A stretch of 16,336 nt of DNA from CAYQDF01 sp964416175 (GTDB lineage: Bacteria > Chloroflexota > Anaerolineae > Anaerolineales > UBA4823). Under the pieces are notes generated by a model. The model searched no databases. It had not been told where the DNA came from and saw only the letters and a list, made by a program, of their open reading frames with translations. The translations under genes and the position numbers were made by a program. The DNA is taken from assembly GCA_964416175.1 (NCBI GenBank), contig CAYQDF010000070.1:1-16336 (forward strand), read 5' to 3'. Shown here one piece after another: positions 7,510 to 14,221 of the stretch. Each line of letters opens with the position of its first letter. Positions within the stretch are counted from its first letter, which is position 1.

Positions 7510-9474
7510 TTAATGCAGCTCAGCAGTAATAATTCCCATTTGCGAAACCTCATAGCCTGGCAACCTGGCAATCTCCTGTTGAAAACCAGAGTCATTGAGC
7601 AGCTGCAACAACGGAGCAAGCAGCTCGCTGAAGAAATGTTCTTCCGGGATTGCCAGTTCATAGCGCTCTTCGAAAAGGTTGATGAATTCGAGGCCAAGTG
7701 CCCGGGCAGCTGCCGCGATGCCAAGACCGCAATCAGCTCTGCCAGAAGCGACCGATGCCGCGACCGCCAGGTGTGTGAACTCTTCGTGGGTGTACCCACG
7801 GATCTGCTCGGGGGCGATGTTCATCCTTCCCAGGTGGTAATCTAACAGTACCCGTGTCCCCGCTCCCCTCTGCCTGTTCACGAAGATTACATCTTCCCTC
7901 GTCAAGTCCTCGAGGGAGCGAATCGCCTTGGGGTTGCCTTTTGGGACGATCAGCCCCTGCTGCCTGCCAACCATCCCGACCAGTTTGACCCCCACGCCGG
8001 GAAGGTACTGTCGAAGGTACGTCACATTATAAACGCCCGTCTCTGGATCCAGCAGGTGCGTACCAGACAGATGAGCTTCCCCCCGGCGCAGCGCGACCAG
8101 TCCACCGATGCTCCCGACATTCGCGGAAACCAGCCTGCGTTCACGCCTGGCGATGTGTTCCGCCAGGACATCCAGAGCCATGTCATGCGAACCAATCATA
8201 AAAATGGTGCGGTCTATCTCTTCGAGCGGGCGGTAGAGCTGCACCTGGACCTCTTCCCCGGCTGCCAATCCCTGTACACCGCGCGGCAGTACTGTGATGC
8301 CATCGGCACGAACCAGAGAGGTGATTACTCCAGCGCCGCGCGCCAGGGGAGCAGCCAGGACCTCCTGCCCAATCCGGCCCACGACTACACGCACAAAATC
8401 GTCGTCTCCCGGCGGCGAGGTGATCTTTCTTGTGAGACGGGCTTTTACCACAGGCCTGGATTCAGGCCTCCGCCCCAGCCAACGGGACAGGATCGGTTCG
8501 ACGAAGATCTCACCGGTAAGCGCTGCCGAGACCGGAAACCCCGGGACCCCGATGACCGGTGTCGGCTTTGATTGATGCACCGACTTATTGAGCATCCCCA
8601 GGATCACCGGGTGCCCAGGCCGGACTGCGATTCCATGGACGTGGACCTCACCCAGGGCTTCCACGACCCGGGCAGAGAAGTCTCTTGAGCCCGCTGAGGA
8701 GCCAGACAGGAGCAGCACCAGATCGGCCGTCGTCGCAGCTTCAGAAACCTTTTCCCGGATTGCATTGAAATCATCGGGGACGATCGGGTAGCGGATGGGT
8801 TCACCACCCCAGGAGGCGACCTGGGCGGCGAGGACGAGAGAATTGTATTCGATGATCTCGCCTGGTTTGACTTCCCCGCCGGCGGGGACGAGCTCACTGC
8901 CCGTGGGGATCAGGGCGACACGCGGTTTCCTGGCTACACGCAAAACCTTCCCGCCACTGGCCGCGATCGCCCCCAGGTCAACTGGCCGGAGTACGTGGCC
9001 TGCCGGTAAGACCAGTTCGCTGGAGACGATATCCTCACCCATCGGGCGGACATTGCTCCAGGGTGTTACTGCTGCCCGGATCCGGATCCAGGAGGCTGCG
9101 CGCACATCCCGCGCCGGCTGCTCTTGTTCGTCCAGCGCTTCGACGAATTCGATCGGGATCACAGCATCGCAGGTCTCGGGGAGAGGGCTGCCGGTATCTA
9201 CATAGATCGCATTCCTGCCAACCTGAAGCTTTAAGGGATGGGTGGTCATCGCTCCATCGGTATCGACTGCCTGGACTGCAAACCCATCCATCGCTGCGGC
9301 GTGGTAATGCGGAGAAGAAATCTTTGCCCAGATGGCCTCCGCCAGTACGCGGCTGCCTGCCTGGTAATCGAGCGGGATCTCTTCCACCCCCAACACTCCC
9401 CAGAGATCTGCCTCAAGGAGTGCAGCTTCAAACCGGGTTTTAGCTTCCGGCAAAGGGATATCTTTTAAATACAT
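7510..9474 (-). CDS. MoeA-like protein fused to PBP-like (LysR-substrate-type) domain
   Basis: 654 residues. Residues 1-414 follow the MoeA molybdenum-insertase fold: AAAMDGFAV (D63), TGSPLPETCDAVI, GEDI, IPTGSELV, SGSSAGSRD (D265), VRPGHPVILG and GVPGFPVSA. Residues about 420-650 are a periplasmic-binding-protein-like domain without signal peptide (FMIGSHDMALDVLAEH, GSIGGLVALRRGEAHLSGTHL, VPKGNPKAI, NRQRGAGTR), as in the known MoeA/PBP_like fusions of bacteria and archaea. The role is probably late molybdopterin maturation, with the PBP-like part perhaps sensing or delivering the metal oxyanion (inference). Compared with the neighbouring MoeA, the usual G-D-E-L is G-S-E-L and G-L-P-G-N-P is G-V-P-G-F-P, so its catalytic status may differ. 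It lies 21 bases after moeA. Confidence 0.92.
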   Translation of the reverse strand: MYLKDIPLPEAKTRFEAALLEADLWGVLGVEEIPLDYQAGSRVLAEAIWAKISSPHYHAAAMDGFAVQAVDTDGAMTTHPLKLQVGRNAIYVDTGSPLPETCDAVIPIEFVEALDEQEQPARDVRAASWIRIRAAVTPWSNVRPMGEDIVSSELVLPAGHVLRPVDLGAIAASGGKVLRVARKPRVALIPTGSELVPAGGEVKPGEIIEYNSLVLAAQVASWGGEPIRYPIVPDDFNAIREKVSEAATTADLVLLLSGSSAGSRDFSARVVEALGEVHVHGIAVRPGHPVILGMLNKSVHQSKPTPVIGVPGFPVSAALTGEIFVEPILSRWLGRRPESRPVVKARLTRKITSPPGDDDFVRVVVGRIGQEVLAAPLARGAGVITSLVRADGITVLPRGVQGLAAGEEVQVQLYRPLEEIDRTIFMIGSHDMALDVLAEHIARRERRLVSANVGSIGGLVALRRGEAHLSGTHLLDPETGVYNVTYLRQYLPGVGVKLVGMVGRQQGLIVPKGNPKAIRSLEDLTREDVIFVNRQRGAGTRVLLDYHLGRMNIAPEQIRGYTHEEFTHLAVAASVASGRADCGLGIAAAARALGLEFINLFEERYELAIPEEHFFSELLAPLLQLLNDSGFQQEIARLPGYEVSQMGIITAELH

Positions 9475-9495
9475 ACTCTACGTACTCACCCGACC

Positions 9496-10749
9496 TCAAC
9501 CCAAGAGAAATACGTCGACTTCGCTGCCTGCGCTCAAGCCGGTCGCTTCCGGTTCGATCCTGACCAGACCATCTGCCCGGCTTAATGAAAAGATCAAGTT
9601 GCTCTTCCCAAATACCGGATCGGCAACGAGCGCCCCCTCCCCTTCGCTCAGCCGGACGGGGATCCAGTCTTCACGCCCGGTTTGAGAGGCAAGATTGATC
9701 GACAGCTTCGCCCGCACCCTGGGGCGAAACGTTGCCCTGTACAGCCCCGACAGCTTCTTGATCACCGGATCGACCACCAACCAGGCGATGACCAGTGCGC
9801 TGACCGGGTTTCCCGGAAGGCCAATGACGGGCTTGATTGCGCCATCCTTTCCTGCCTGGCAGGCAGCCAGGATAGTGGGTTTCCCAGGGCGAATGTTGAT
9901 GCCATGGTAGATCACCCCTGGCTTTCCAACTTCGTTGATGACCGCGGCCGTCATATCGCGGGAGCTTGCCGAAGACCCGGCTGTAATGACCACCAGATCA
10001 CAAACTTCGAGAGCAGCCTTGACCGCAGCAGATAATTCTTCCCACACGTCTTTGACAATCCCATACCGCTTTGGGATCCCACCGCAGGTTTCGACCAGGG
10101 CGCTGAGCGAGTACGAGTTGACGTCCCGAATTTTACCTTTTGGGGGAGTGATTTCCGGAGAGACGACTTCATCCCCGCTGGAGATGATCCCCACCAGGGG
10201 GCGGCGGGTGACTTTTATTCGGGTGACCCCCAGCGCCATCAATCCTCCGATTTCTGCCGGCCGCAACTTTGTGCCCGGCGGGATCACTTCTTCCCCCTCC
10301 CGGACATCTTCGCCCGGAAGGATGACGTTCTCCCCCACGCCGACAGCCTTGAAGACTTCGATCTCACCTGCTTTAACGGTCTGCGCATGCTCCAGCATGA
10401 GTACGGAGTCAGCTCCCTCGGGGAGCATCCCGCCAGTGTGGATGAGCCCACAGGTCCCCGGGTAGAGTGTAAAATCTGCAGCTTCACCCATCCTGACCTC
10501 TCCAACTACCCGAAGGTAAACAGGCAGGGTGTCACTGGCGCCAAAAGTGTCCCGCGCAGCGACGGCGTACCCATCCACGGTGCTGCGAGGAAAGGCCGGA
10601 AGCGGCAGGCCAGCAAGAATGGGTTCGGAATTTATCCTTCCAACTGCCTTGGCGCTTTCGATCTCTTCCGAGCCGAGGGGAGAAGTGAATCTCTCCAGGT
10701 ACTCTCTAAGCGCTTCTTCCGGAGTGGCCAGTTTCAAGAATTCAGCCAT
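9496..10749 (-). CDS. moeA: Molybdopterin molybdenumtransferase MoeA
   Basis: 417 residues, normal length. MoeA inserts molybdate into adenylylated molybdopterin to form the molybdenum cofactor in the cytoplasm. Motifs in order: STVDGYAV (D59), HTGGMLPEGADSV (104-116), GEDV (146-149), ISSGDEVV (GDE 192-194), NSYSLSALV (211-219), TAGSSASSRD (D265), IRPGKPTILA (287-296) and GLPGNPVSA (310-318), with a C-terminal MoeA domain IV from about 340. It sits directly before a second, fused MoeA, so this organism encodes a tandem MoeA pair. The ATG at 10749 has only a weak purine-rich site (GAGAT) upstream. A gap of 53 bases separates it from the prenyltransferase gene. Confidence 0.95.
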   Translation of the reverse strand: MAEFLKLATPEEALREYLERFTSPLGSEEIESAKAVGRINSEPILAGLPLPAFPRSTVDGYAVAARDTFGASDTLPVYLRVVGEVRMGEAADFTLYPGTCGLIHTGGMLPEGADSVLMLEHAQTVKAGEIEVFKAVGVGENVILPGEDVREGEEVIPPGTKLRPAEIGGLMALGVTRIKVTRRPLVGIISSGDEVVSPEITPPKGKIRDVNSYSLSALVETCGGIPKRYGIVKDVWEELSAAVKAALEVCDLVVITAGSSASSRDMTAAVINEVGKPGVIYHGINIRPGKPTILAACQAGKDGAIKPVIGLPGNPVSALVIAWLVVDPVIKKLSGLYRATFRPRVRAKLSINLASQTGREDWIPVRLSEGEGALVADPVFGKSNLIFSLSRADGLVRIEPEATGLSAGSEVDVFLLG

Positions 10750-10802
10750 GATCTCATTTCGCCATTACCAGCTTAATCGATCACAATATTCAGGGTGCAA
10801 GA

Positions 10803-11714
10803 TCACCTGATCCAAAATGTGAAGGTTAGCAGGTAAGTTACGCTGCCAAACAGGGCAACGGCAGTCAATCCAAGTGCACGCCAGTTGGGTCTCGCGCCGG
10901 CAGCGATCCGCCTCATCTGCCAGATCTGGAGCAAACCCAGTGGAAACGGCGAGAAAGCCGGTAGGGCAATCGTGAGAGGCAGCCCGAAACTGGCAGCTGT
11001 GCCGATCAACAGAAAGCCGCCCAGGATCAAAGAATTGTGCAAAACCATACCCCTTTCCCAACCCATCCTTACCAACAGCGTCCTCTTATTGTATTTGATA
11101 TCCGCTGCGTAATCGGGAAATTCAAAAACGAGCATCATCGCCAGGTGAAAGGCAGTCAGCGGGAAGGTCGTCATGGCGAGCAGTTGGTGGAATTCACCAT
11201 ACTGCAATAAAAAAGAAAACACAGGTACCAGGTTCGCAACCACGATCGAAGTGGTCAGCTCGCCGTAGCCTGAACTCACCAGCCTCACCGGCGGGGACGA
11301 ATAGAAGAAAGCTCCCAGAAAAGCCAGGGTGATGACCAGAACCAGCAACGGGGAATCATGCCCAGATTTGAATAATAATACAGTCAGGGAAGCCAGGATT
11401 GTGAGCGTCGTCAAAGCCGCAAGCAAGACCGTGTTCCGAGAAATTCCTCCCTCACCGACGGCACCGCTCCCTCCAGAGAAAGGTGTCCGGTTGGGATTCC
11501 GCTGATCGCCTGGGGAATCGAAGTATTCATTCAGGTAGTGCGCGCTCAGCTGCAAAACCGTGACGTACACCTGTCCGAGCAGGTAGATTCCCCAATCGAT
11601 ATCGCGACCCAGATACTTCGAAATCCCTGCTCCGAGGGCGTACACCAATACCCCGCCGAGCAGAAACATGGGACGTGACATGCGGAGCAACAACCGGACA
11701 GAACGCAGCATCAT
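10803..11714 (-). CDS. UbiA-family prenyltransferase (MenA-like)
   Basis: 303 residues, very hydrophobic, with about eight or nine membrane helices. The two Asp-rich substrate motifs of the UbiA superfamily are present: LNEYFDSPGDQ (N62, D66, D70) and FEFPDYAADIKYNKRTL (D201, D205), which bind the prenyl diphosphate through magnesium. GGSGAVGEGGIS (81-92) and the PDYAADI motif resemble 1,4-dihydroxy-2-naphthoate prenyltransferases of menaquinone synthesis, but other aromatic acceptors are possible, so no gene symbol is assigned. Two consecutive ATGs (11714 and 11711) are available. GAGG, overlapping the upstream stop codon, is 2 bases from the first and 5 from the second, so the second may be used. 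It starts 5 bases after the rhodanese frame ends, which fits translational coupling. Confidence 0.9.
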   Translation of the reverse strand: MMLRSVRLLLRMSRPMFLLGGVLVYALGAGISKYLGRDIDWGIYLLGQVYVTVLQLSAHYLNEYFDSPGDQRNPNRTPFSGGSGAVGEGGISRNTVLLAALTTLTILASLTVLLFKSGHDSPLLVLVITLAFLGAFFYSSPPVRLVSSGYGELTTSIVVANLVPVFSFLLQYGEFHQLLAMTTFPLTAFHLAMMLVFEFPDYAADIKYNKRTLLVRMGWERGMVLHNSLILGGFLLIGTAASFGLPLTIALPAFSPFPLGLLQIWQMRRIAAGARPNWRALGLTAVALFGSVTYLLTFTFWIR

Positions 11715-11718
11715 AACC

Positions 11719-12171
11719 TCAAGGTTCTAGTGGATATCCTGCTTCAACCCAGGCTTCTAATCCGCCCAGAATGGGGTTCGCGCGTAGAAAACCATTTTCC
11801 AGAAGTATCTGCGCCCCACGGGCGCTCGATTCCTCCGCCGGTCATGTGCAGTACAGGATGTACCAGGTCTCAAGATCGAGATCATTCAGGCGGCCGCTGA
11901 GCTCCCCGAGGGGGATTGAAAGCGCGCCTGGGATGTGGTGCTCTTGATACGATCCAGTCGTTCGCACGTCGATGAAAACCGCTTCCCCAGAGTCATAGGC
12001 AGCTTTTGCATCGGCAAGCGAGACCCGGGGGACATTCTGCGCCGAAATTTCAGTAACTGCTCCTGTATCCTGGCCTTGAGACCCATTTTCATCGAGAAGC
12101 AGGATCGCTCCAAGGAGCAGGAACAGACCCAACCCGACCACTCCCAAAGGCAATAAATTTCTCCTGACCAT
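11719..12171 (-). CDS. Membrane-anchored rhodanese with in-frame TGA, candidate selenoprotein
   Basis: Single-domain sulfurtransferase of 150 residues if the TGA at 11842-11844 is read as selenocysteine (U110). An N-terminal membrane helix (about 8-26) would place the rhodanese domain (about 45-150) outside the cytoplasm. Visible marks: FIDVRTTGSYQEHHIPGA (67-83), then YILYCT-TGA-PAEESSARGAQ, then ILGGLEAWVEAGYP near the end. Rhodaneses of this type typically have Y-C-x-C-P-x-E; the TGA falls exactly on the second Cys. The frame after it is intact, conserved in character and ends at a normal TGA (11719-11721). A hairpin of SECIS type follows the codon. A ribosome-binding site (AGAGGA) precedes the ATG. 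Alternatives are a truncated 109-residue product, a recent nonsense mutation or a sequencing error. First gene of the operon. Confidence 0.8.
11801..11844 (-). promoter_or_regulatory. SECIS-like hairpin directly after the in-frame TGA
   Basis: In the minus strand transcript, the UGA (11842-11844) is followed after 16 bases by GCGCC (11821-11825), loop CGUGG, and GGCGC (11811-11815). GGAA (11830-11833) can pair with UUCU (11801-11804) below an internal loop. The apical loop lies about 21 bases after UGA and has a G within its first two bases. This meets the published general description of bacterial SECIS elements (a stem, a small loop with an early G, and a loop 16-37 bases from UGA). GC-rich coding DNA can form such hairpins by chance, so this is supportive only. 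Confidence 0.5.
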
Positions 12172-12216
12172 TTGGTTCCTCTCTTCGCGAATTTTCCTGC
12201 TGATTGACAGTCATGC

Positions 12217-12245
12217 ATCATACCATAAAGTATCCTGGAGGTAAT
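12217..12245 (-). promoter_or_regulatory. Candidate extended -10 promoter of the rhodanese-to-regulator operon
   Basis: Minus strand TATGAT (12217-12222), preceded by TGG, forms an extended -10 element. A weak -35 ATTACC (12240-12245) lies 17 bases further upstream. The leader to the ATG at 12171 would be about 40 bases. The -10 is good and the -35 poor, typical of extended -10 promoters, but no experiment or alignment backs it. Confidence 0.4.
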
Positions 12246-12329
12246 CCGCCCAAACCCCGGTGGTTTCGCAGGCTAAGGGGCGCCACGGTGATGTGCAAAG
12301 CTACCGCTTGATACATGTGTTATATTTAA

Positions 12330-12341
12330 CCTGAATTCAGG
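12330..12341. promoter_or_regulatory. Perfect 12-bp palindrome, possible operator
   Basis: CCTGAATTCAGG is its own reverse complement and lies beside the AT-rich block GTTATATTTAAC. It is about 110 bases upstream of the operon promoter candidate and about 325 bases upstream of the serine hydrolase start. It could be a regulator site for either side. No repeat copy is seen elsewhere in the window. Confidence 0.25.
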
Positions 12342-12359
12342 ATAAAACCAACCAGCGCG

Positions 12360-12428
12360 CTGAGCGGAGTGGCGGATTTCTCCGGGTACTCCTGCGCAAA
12401 CTCGGGACTTTGACCCTGTTCCGCTCAG
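12360..12428. repeat. Long-loop inverted repeat (9 bp arms)
   Basis: CTGAGCGGA at 12360-12368 and its exact reverse complement TCCGCTCAG at 12420-12428 flank 51 bases. The enclosed DNA is GC-rich and noncoding in character. It may be part of a dispersed noncoding element together with the sequence up to about 12500, but that cannot be shown from a single copy. Confidence 0.4.
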
Positions 12429-12530
12429 ACATGCCCCGCGGGTACGGAGGGGATGCCCGCCATGCAGTCGAAGCGGCGGTTATTCCGAAGTGGTGCACTG
12501 TTGCAAGGAGTTGGAAAATTAAAAAGTTAT

Positions 12531-12618
12531 GTGTCATTGCGAACCGCCGAAGGCGGTGAAGCAATCTCCTGGCTGGTTTGGAGACTGCTTTGGCGGCTGC
12601 GCCGCCTCGGAGTGACAC
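12531..12618. repeat. REP-like mosaic palindrome (88 bp)
   Basis: The ends are GTGTCATTGCGA and TCGGAGTGACAC, and the two halves are imperfect reverse complements: each contains an inner hairpin (ACCGCC-GAAG-GCGGT at 12543-12557 and GGCGGC-TGC-GCCGCC at 12592-12606) and an A-A-G-C-A-R-T-C-T-C-C or G-G-A-G-A-C-T-G-C-T-T core near the centre. This resembles the dispersed GTCATTGCGA...GCAATCTC intergenic palindromes seen in many bacterial genomes, including Chloroflexota. It is probably a non-autonomous repeat. It ends 46 bases before the serine hydrolase gene. Confidence 0.7.
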
Positions 12619-12664
12619 AATAAACTATGCTTGCAACAAAGCACCGAACTGGCGTTATTAAACT

Positions 12665-14164
12665 ATGAGAAGAGACAGCTCGTTTTCAGCTTTGCGGTGG
12701 ATTTCGCTGTTCTTGATCCTGGGAGCGGTGATTCTCTTCACCATTCAACTGGTGCGGTTCAGTCGCTTGAGAACCACGTTCCCTGATGGGATGACCATAG
12801 CCGGAGTCCCCGTCGGGGGCCTGGATCGCGCGGCCAGCGCTCAGCGGCTGTTGGAAGTGTATTCTACGACGCCGGTTGAGCTGCACTATGGGGACAATGT
12901 CATCCACATTAACCCGGCGGTTGCTGATTTTCAGCTGGATTTGGAGAGCATGCTGGCCGCTGCGGATCTGGCCCGGAGCCAGCAGTCATTTTGGGTGGAA
13001 TTTTGGAATTTCCTTTGGGGTCGCAACCCAATCCCGTCGGATATCCCCCTGAGAGCCAGATTCTCCGAGACCCGACTGCGGGTGTACCTCGAGGAGGAAA
13101 TTGCTGCCCGCTATGACCAACCACCGACAGCCCCCGCGCCGGCAGTCGGGACGATCAACTTTAACCCTGGAAAGCAGGGTACTGAGCTCGACATCGACCG
13201 CTCTGTAGAGCTTATTGAAAATGCATTCAGGTCCACCTCACGGAGAGTCGTCGATCTCCCGCTGAGGCGCACGAACCCTCAGCGTCCTTCCATCGAAAAC
13301 CTGGAGATCCTTTTAAAACAGACGGTTGATTTGACAGGCTTCGATGGGTTGGTCGGGCTGTACTTACTCGACCTTCAGACCGGCGAGGAGATCCACTTTG
13401 CCTATGAACAGGGGCAGAGCTACCCCACAAACCCTGACATCGCCTTCACGGCAGCAAGCATCATCAAGATCCCCATCATGGTCTCCGCATTTCGGCGGCT
13501 GGGAAACGACGTAGATTCCGAGACCACCCGGCTCATCGAAGAAATGATTGAAAAATCCGGCAATGATCCCGCCGATTGGCTGATGGAAAGGGTGATCGAC
13601 AACTTCGATGCACCGCTGCAGATCACTGCCGACATGCAGGCGCTGGGGCTGGATAACACCTTCCTTGCCGGACAATTCTTCCCCGGCGCTCCCCTTCTGG
13701 CTTCATTCGAAACGCCAGCCAACCAGCGAACCGACGTGTTCACAGACCCCGACATATACAACCAAACCACACCATCAGATATGGGCATGCTCCTGGAGGA
13801 TATCTACCAGTGTACGCAGAATGGAGGGGGGGCATTGGTCGCTGTTTTCCCGGGTGAATTCACTCAGGCAGAATGCCAGGCGATGGTCACATATCTCACC
13901 CGCAACAAGCTGGGGCTATTGATCGAGGCTGGCGTGCCAGATGGCACCCAGGTCGCCCACAAGCACGGATGGGTGACATACTTTGGGGTTATGTACACCC
14001 TGGGGGATGCCGGCATTGTTTACACACCAGGAGGAAACTACATCCTGTCGATCTTCGTCCACCACCCTGAACAATTGATCTGGGAGCCTGCCTCCGAGCT
14101 CGTTGCAACCCTTTCAGAAGCCATCTACAACTACTTCAACCAGCCCCTGCAAACGGGATCCTGA
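12665..14164 (+). CDS. Membrane-anchored serine hydrolase, beta-lactamase/PBP fold with PG_binding_4-like region
   Basis: 499 residues. N-terminal membrane anchor (about 12-30), an extracytoplasmic region (about 40-205) with the VPVGGLDRAASAQRLLEVY pattern of PG_binding_4/VanW-associated proteins, then a class A beta-lactamase-like domain (about 222-492). Catalytic motifs: S265-I-I-K268, S298-G-N300 at the place of S-D-N, and K433-H-G435 at the place of K-T-G. It may be a peptidoglycan-active enzyme or a penicillin-interacting protein; the two altered motifs make a true beta-lactamase uncertain. No ribosome-binding site is visible before the ATG, so the start is less certain or the mRNA may be nearly leaderless. 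It is the only plus strand protein gene in the window and stands alone, convergent with the transporter gene. Confidence 0.88.
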   Translation: MRRDSSFSALRWISLFLILGAVILFTIQLVRFSRLRTTFPDGMTIAGVPVGGLDRAASAQRLLEVYSTTPVELHYGDNVIHINPAVADFQLDLESMLAAADLARSQQSFWVEFWNFLWGRNPIPSDIPLRARFSETRLRVYLEEEIAARYDQPPTAPAPAVGTINFNPGKQGTELDIDRSVELIENAFRSTSRRVVDLPLRRTNPQRPSIENLEILLKQTVDLTGFDGLVGLYLLDLQTGEEIHFAYEQGQSYPTNPDIAFTAASIIKIPIMVSAFRRLGNDVDSETTRLIEEMIEKSGNDPADWLMERVIDNFDAPLQITADMQALGLDNTFLAGQFFPGAPLLASFETPANQRTDVFTDPDIYNQTTPSDMGMLLEDIYQCTQNGGGALVAVFPGEFTQAECQAMVTYLTRNKLGLLIEAGVPDGTQVAHKHGWVTYFGVMYTLGDAGIVYTPGGNYILSIFVHHPEQLIWEPASELVATLSEAIYNYFNQPLQTGS

Positions 14165-14196
14165 TAATTACGACCGGTTAATTTCAACAGGATTGA

Positions 14197-14221
14197 CTCA
14201 AGGCACAACCGGAACCTTGAG
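14197..14221. terminator. Hairpin between convergent genes, weak terminator candidate
   Basis: CTCAAGG (14197-14203) and CCTTGAG (14215-14221) form a 7-bp stem with an 11-base loop. It overlaps the last codons of the VIT1 gene and lies 32 bases after the serine hydrolase stop. No T-run follows on either strand, so it is not a textbook intrinsic terminator; a bidirectional or Rho-assisted role is possible. Confidence 0.25.

Larger units (their letters stand above)
12172..12664. other. Divergent intergenic region with several repeats
   Basis: 493 bases between the rhodanese gene (leftward) and the serine hydrolase gene (rightward). It contains the extended -10 promoter candidate, a 12-bp palindrome at 12330-12341, a GC-rich stretch at about 12345-12500 framed partly by a 9-bp inverted repeat, and a REP-like palindrome at 12531-12618. 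A 93-residue minus strand frame covering 12337-12618 is Arg- and Ser-rich, runs through the repeat and looks like chance translation. I see no convincing small gene or known RNA. Confidence 0.6.

Noticed and set aside
11842..12171. Rhodanese as a plain 109-residue protein or pseudogene
   Set aside because: The stop falls precisely at the expected Cys and the downstream frame is intact and rhodanese-like to a normal stop 5 bases before the next gene; decay would be expected to leave more damage. Kept as the alternative explanation.
12206..12214. TGACAGTCA short palindrome near the operon start site
   Set aside because: Only 4-bp arms around a single base; too short to claim as an operator without copies elsewhere.
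12337..12618. Minus strand open frame of 93 residues in the divergent region
   Set aside because: Runs through the REP-like palindrome and inverted repeats, with Arg/Ser-rich composition and no homology recognised; best read as chance translation of repeats.
12631..12661. TTGCAA...TATTAA as promoter of the serine hydrolase gene
   Set aside because: The spacer is 19 bases, the -10 match is poor and transcription would start at or after the ATG, so it was not listed.
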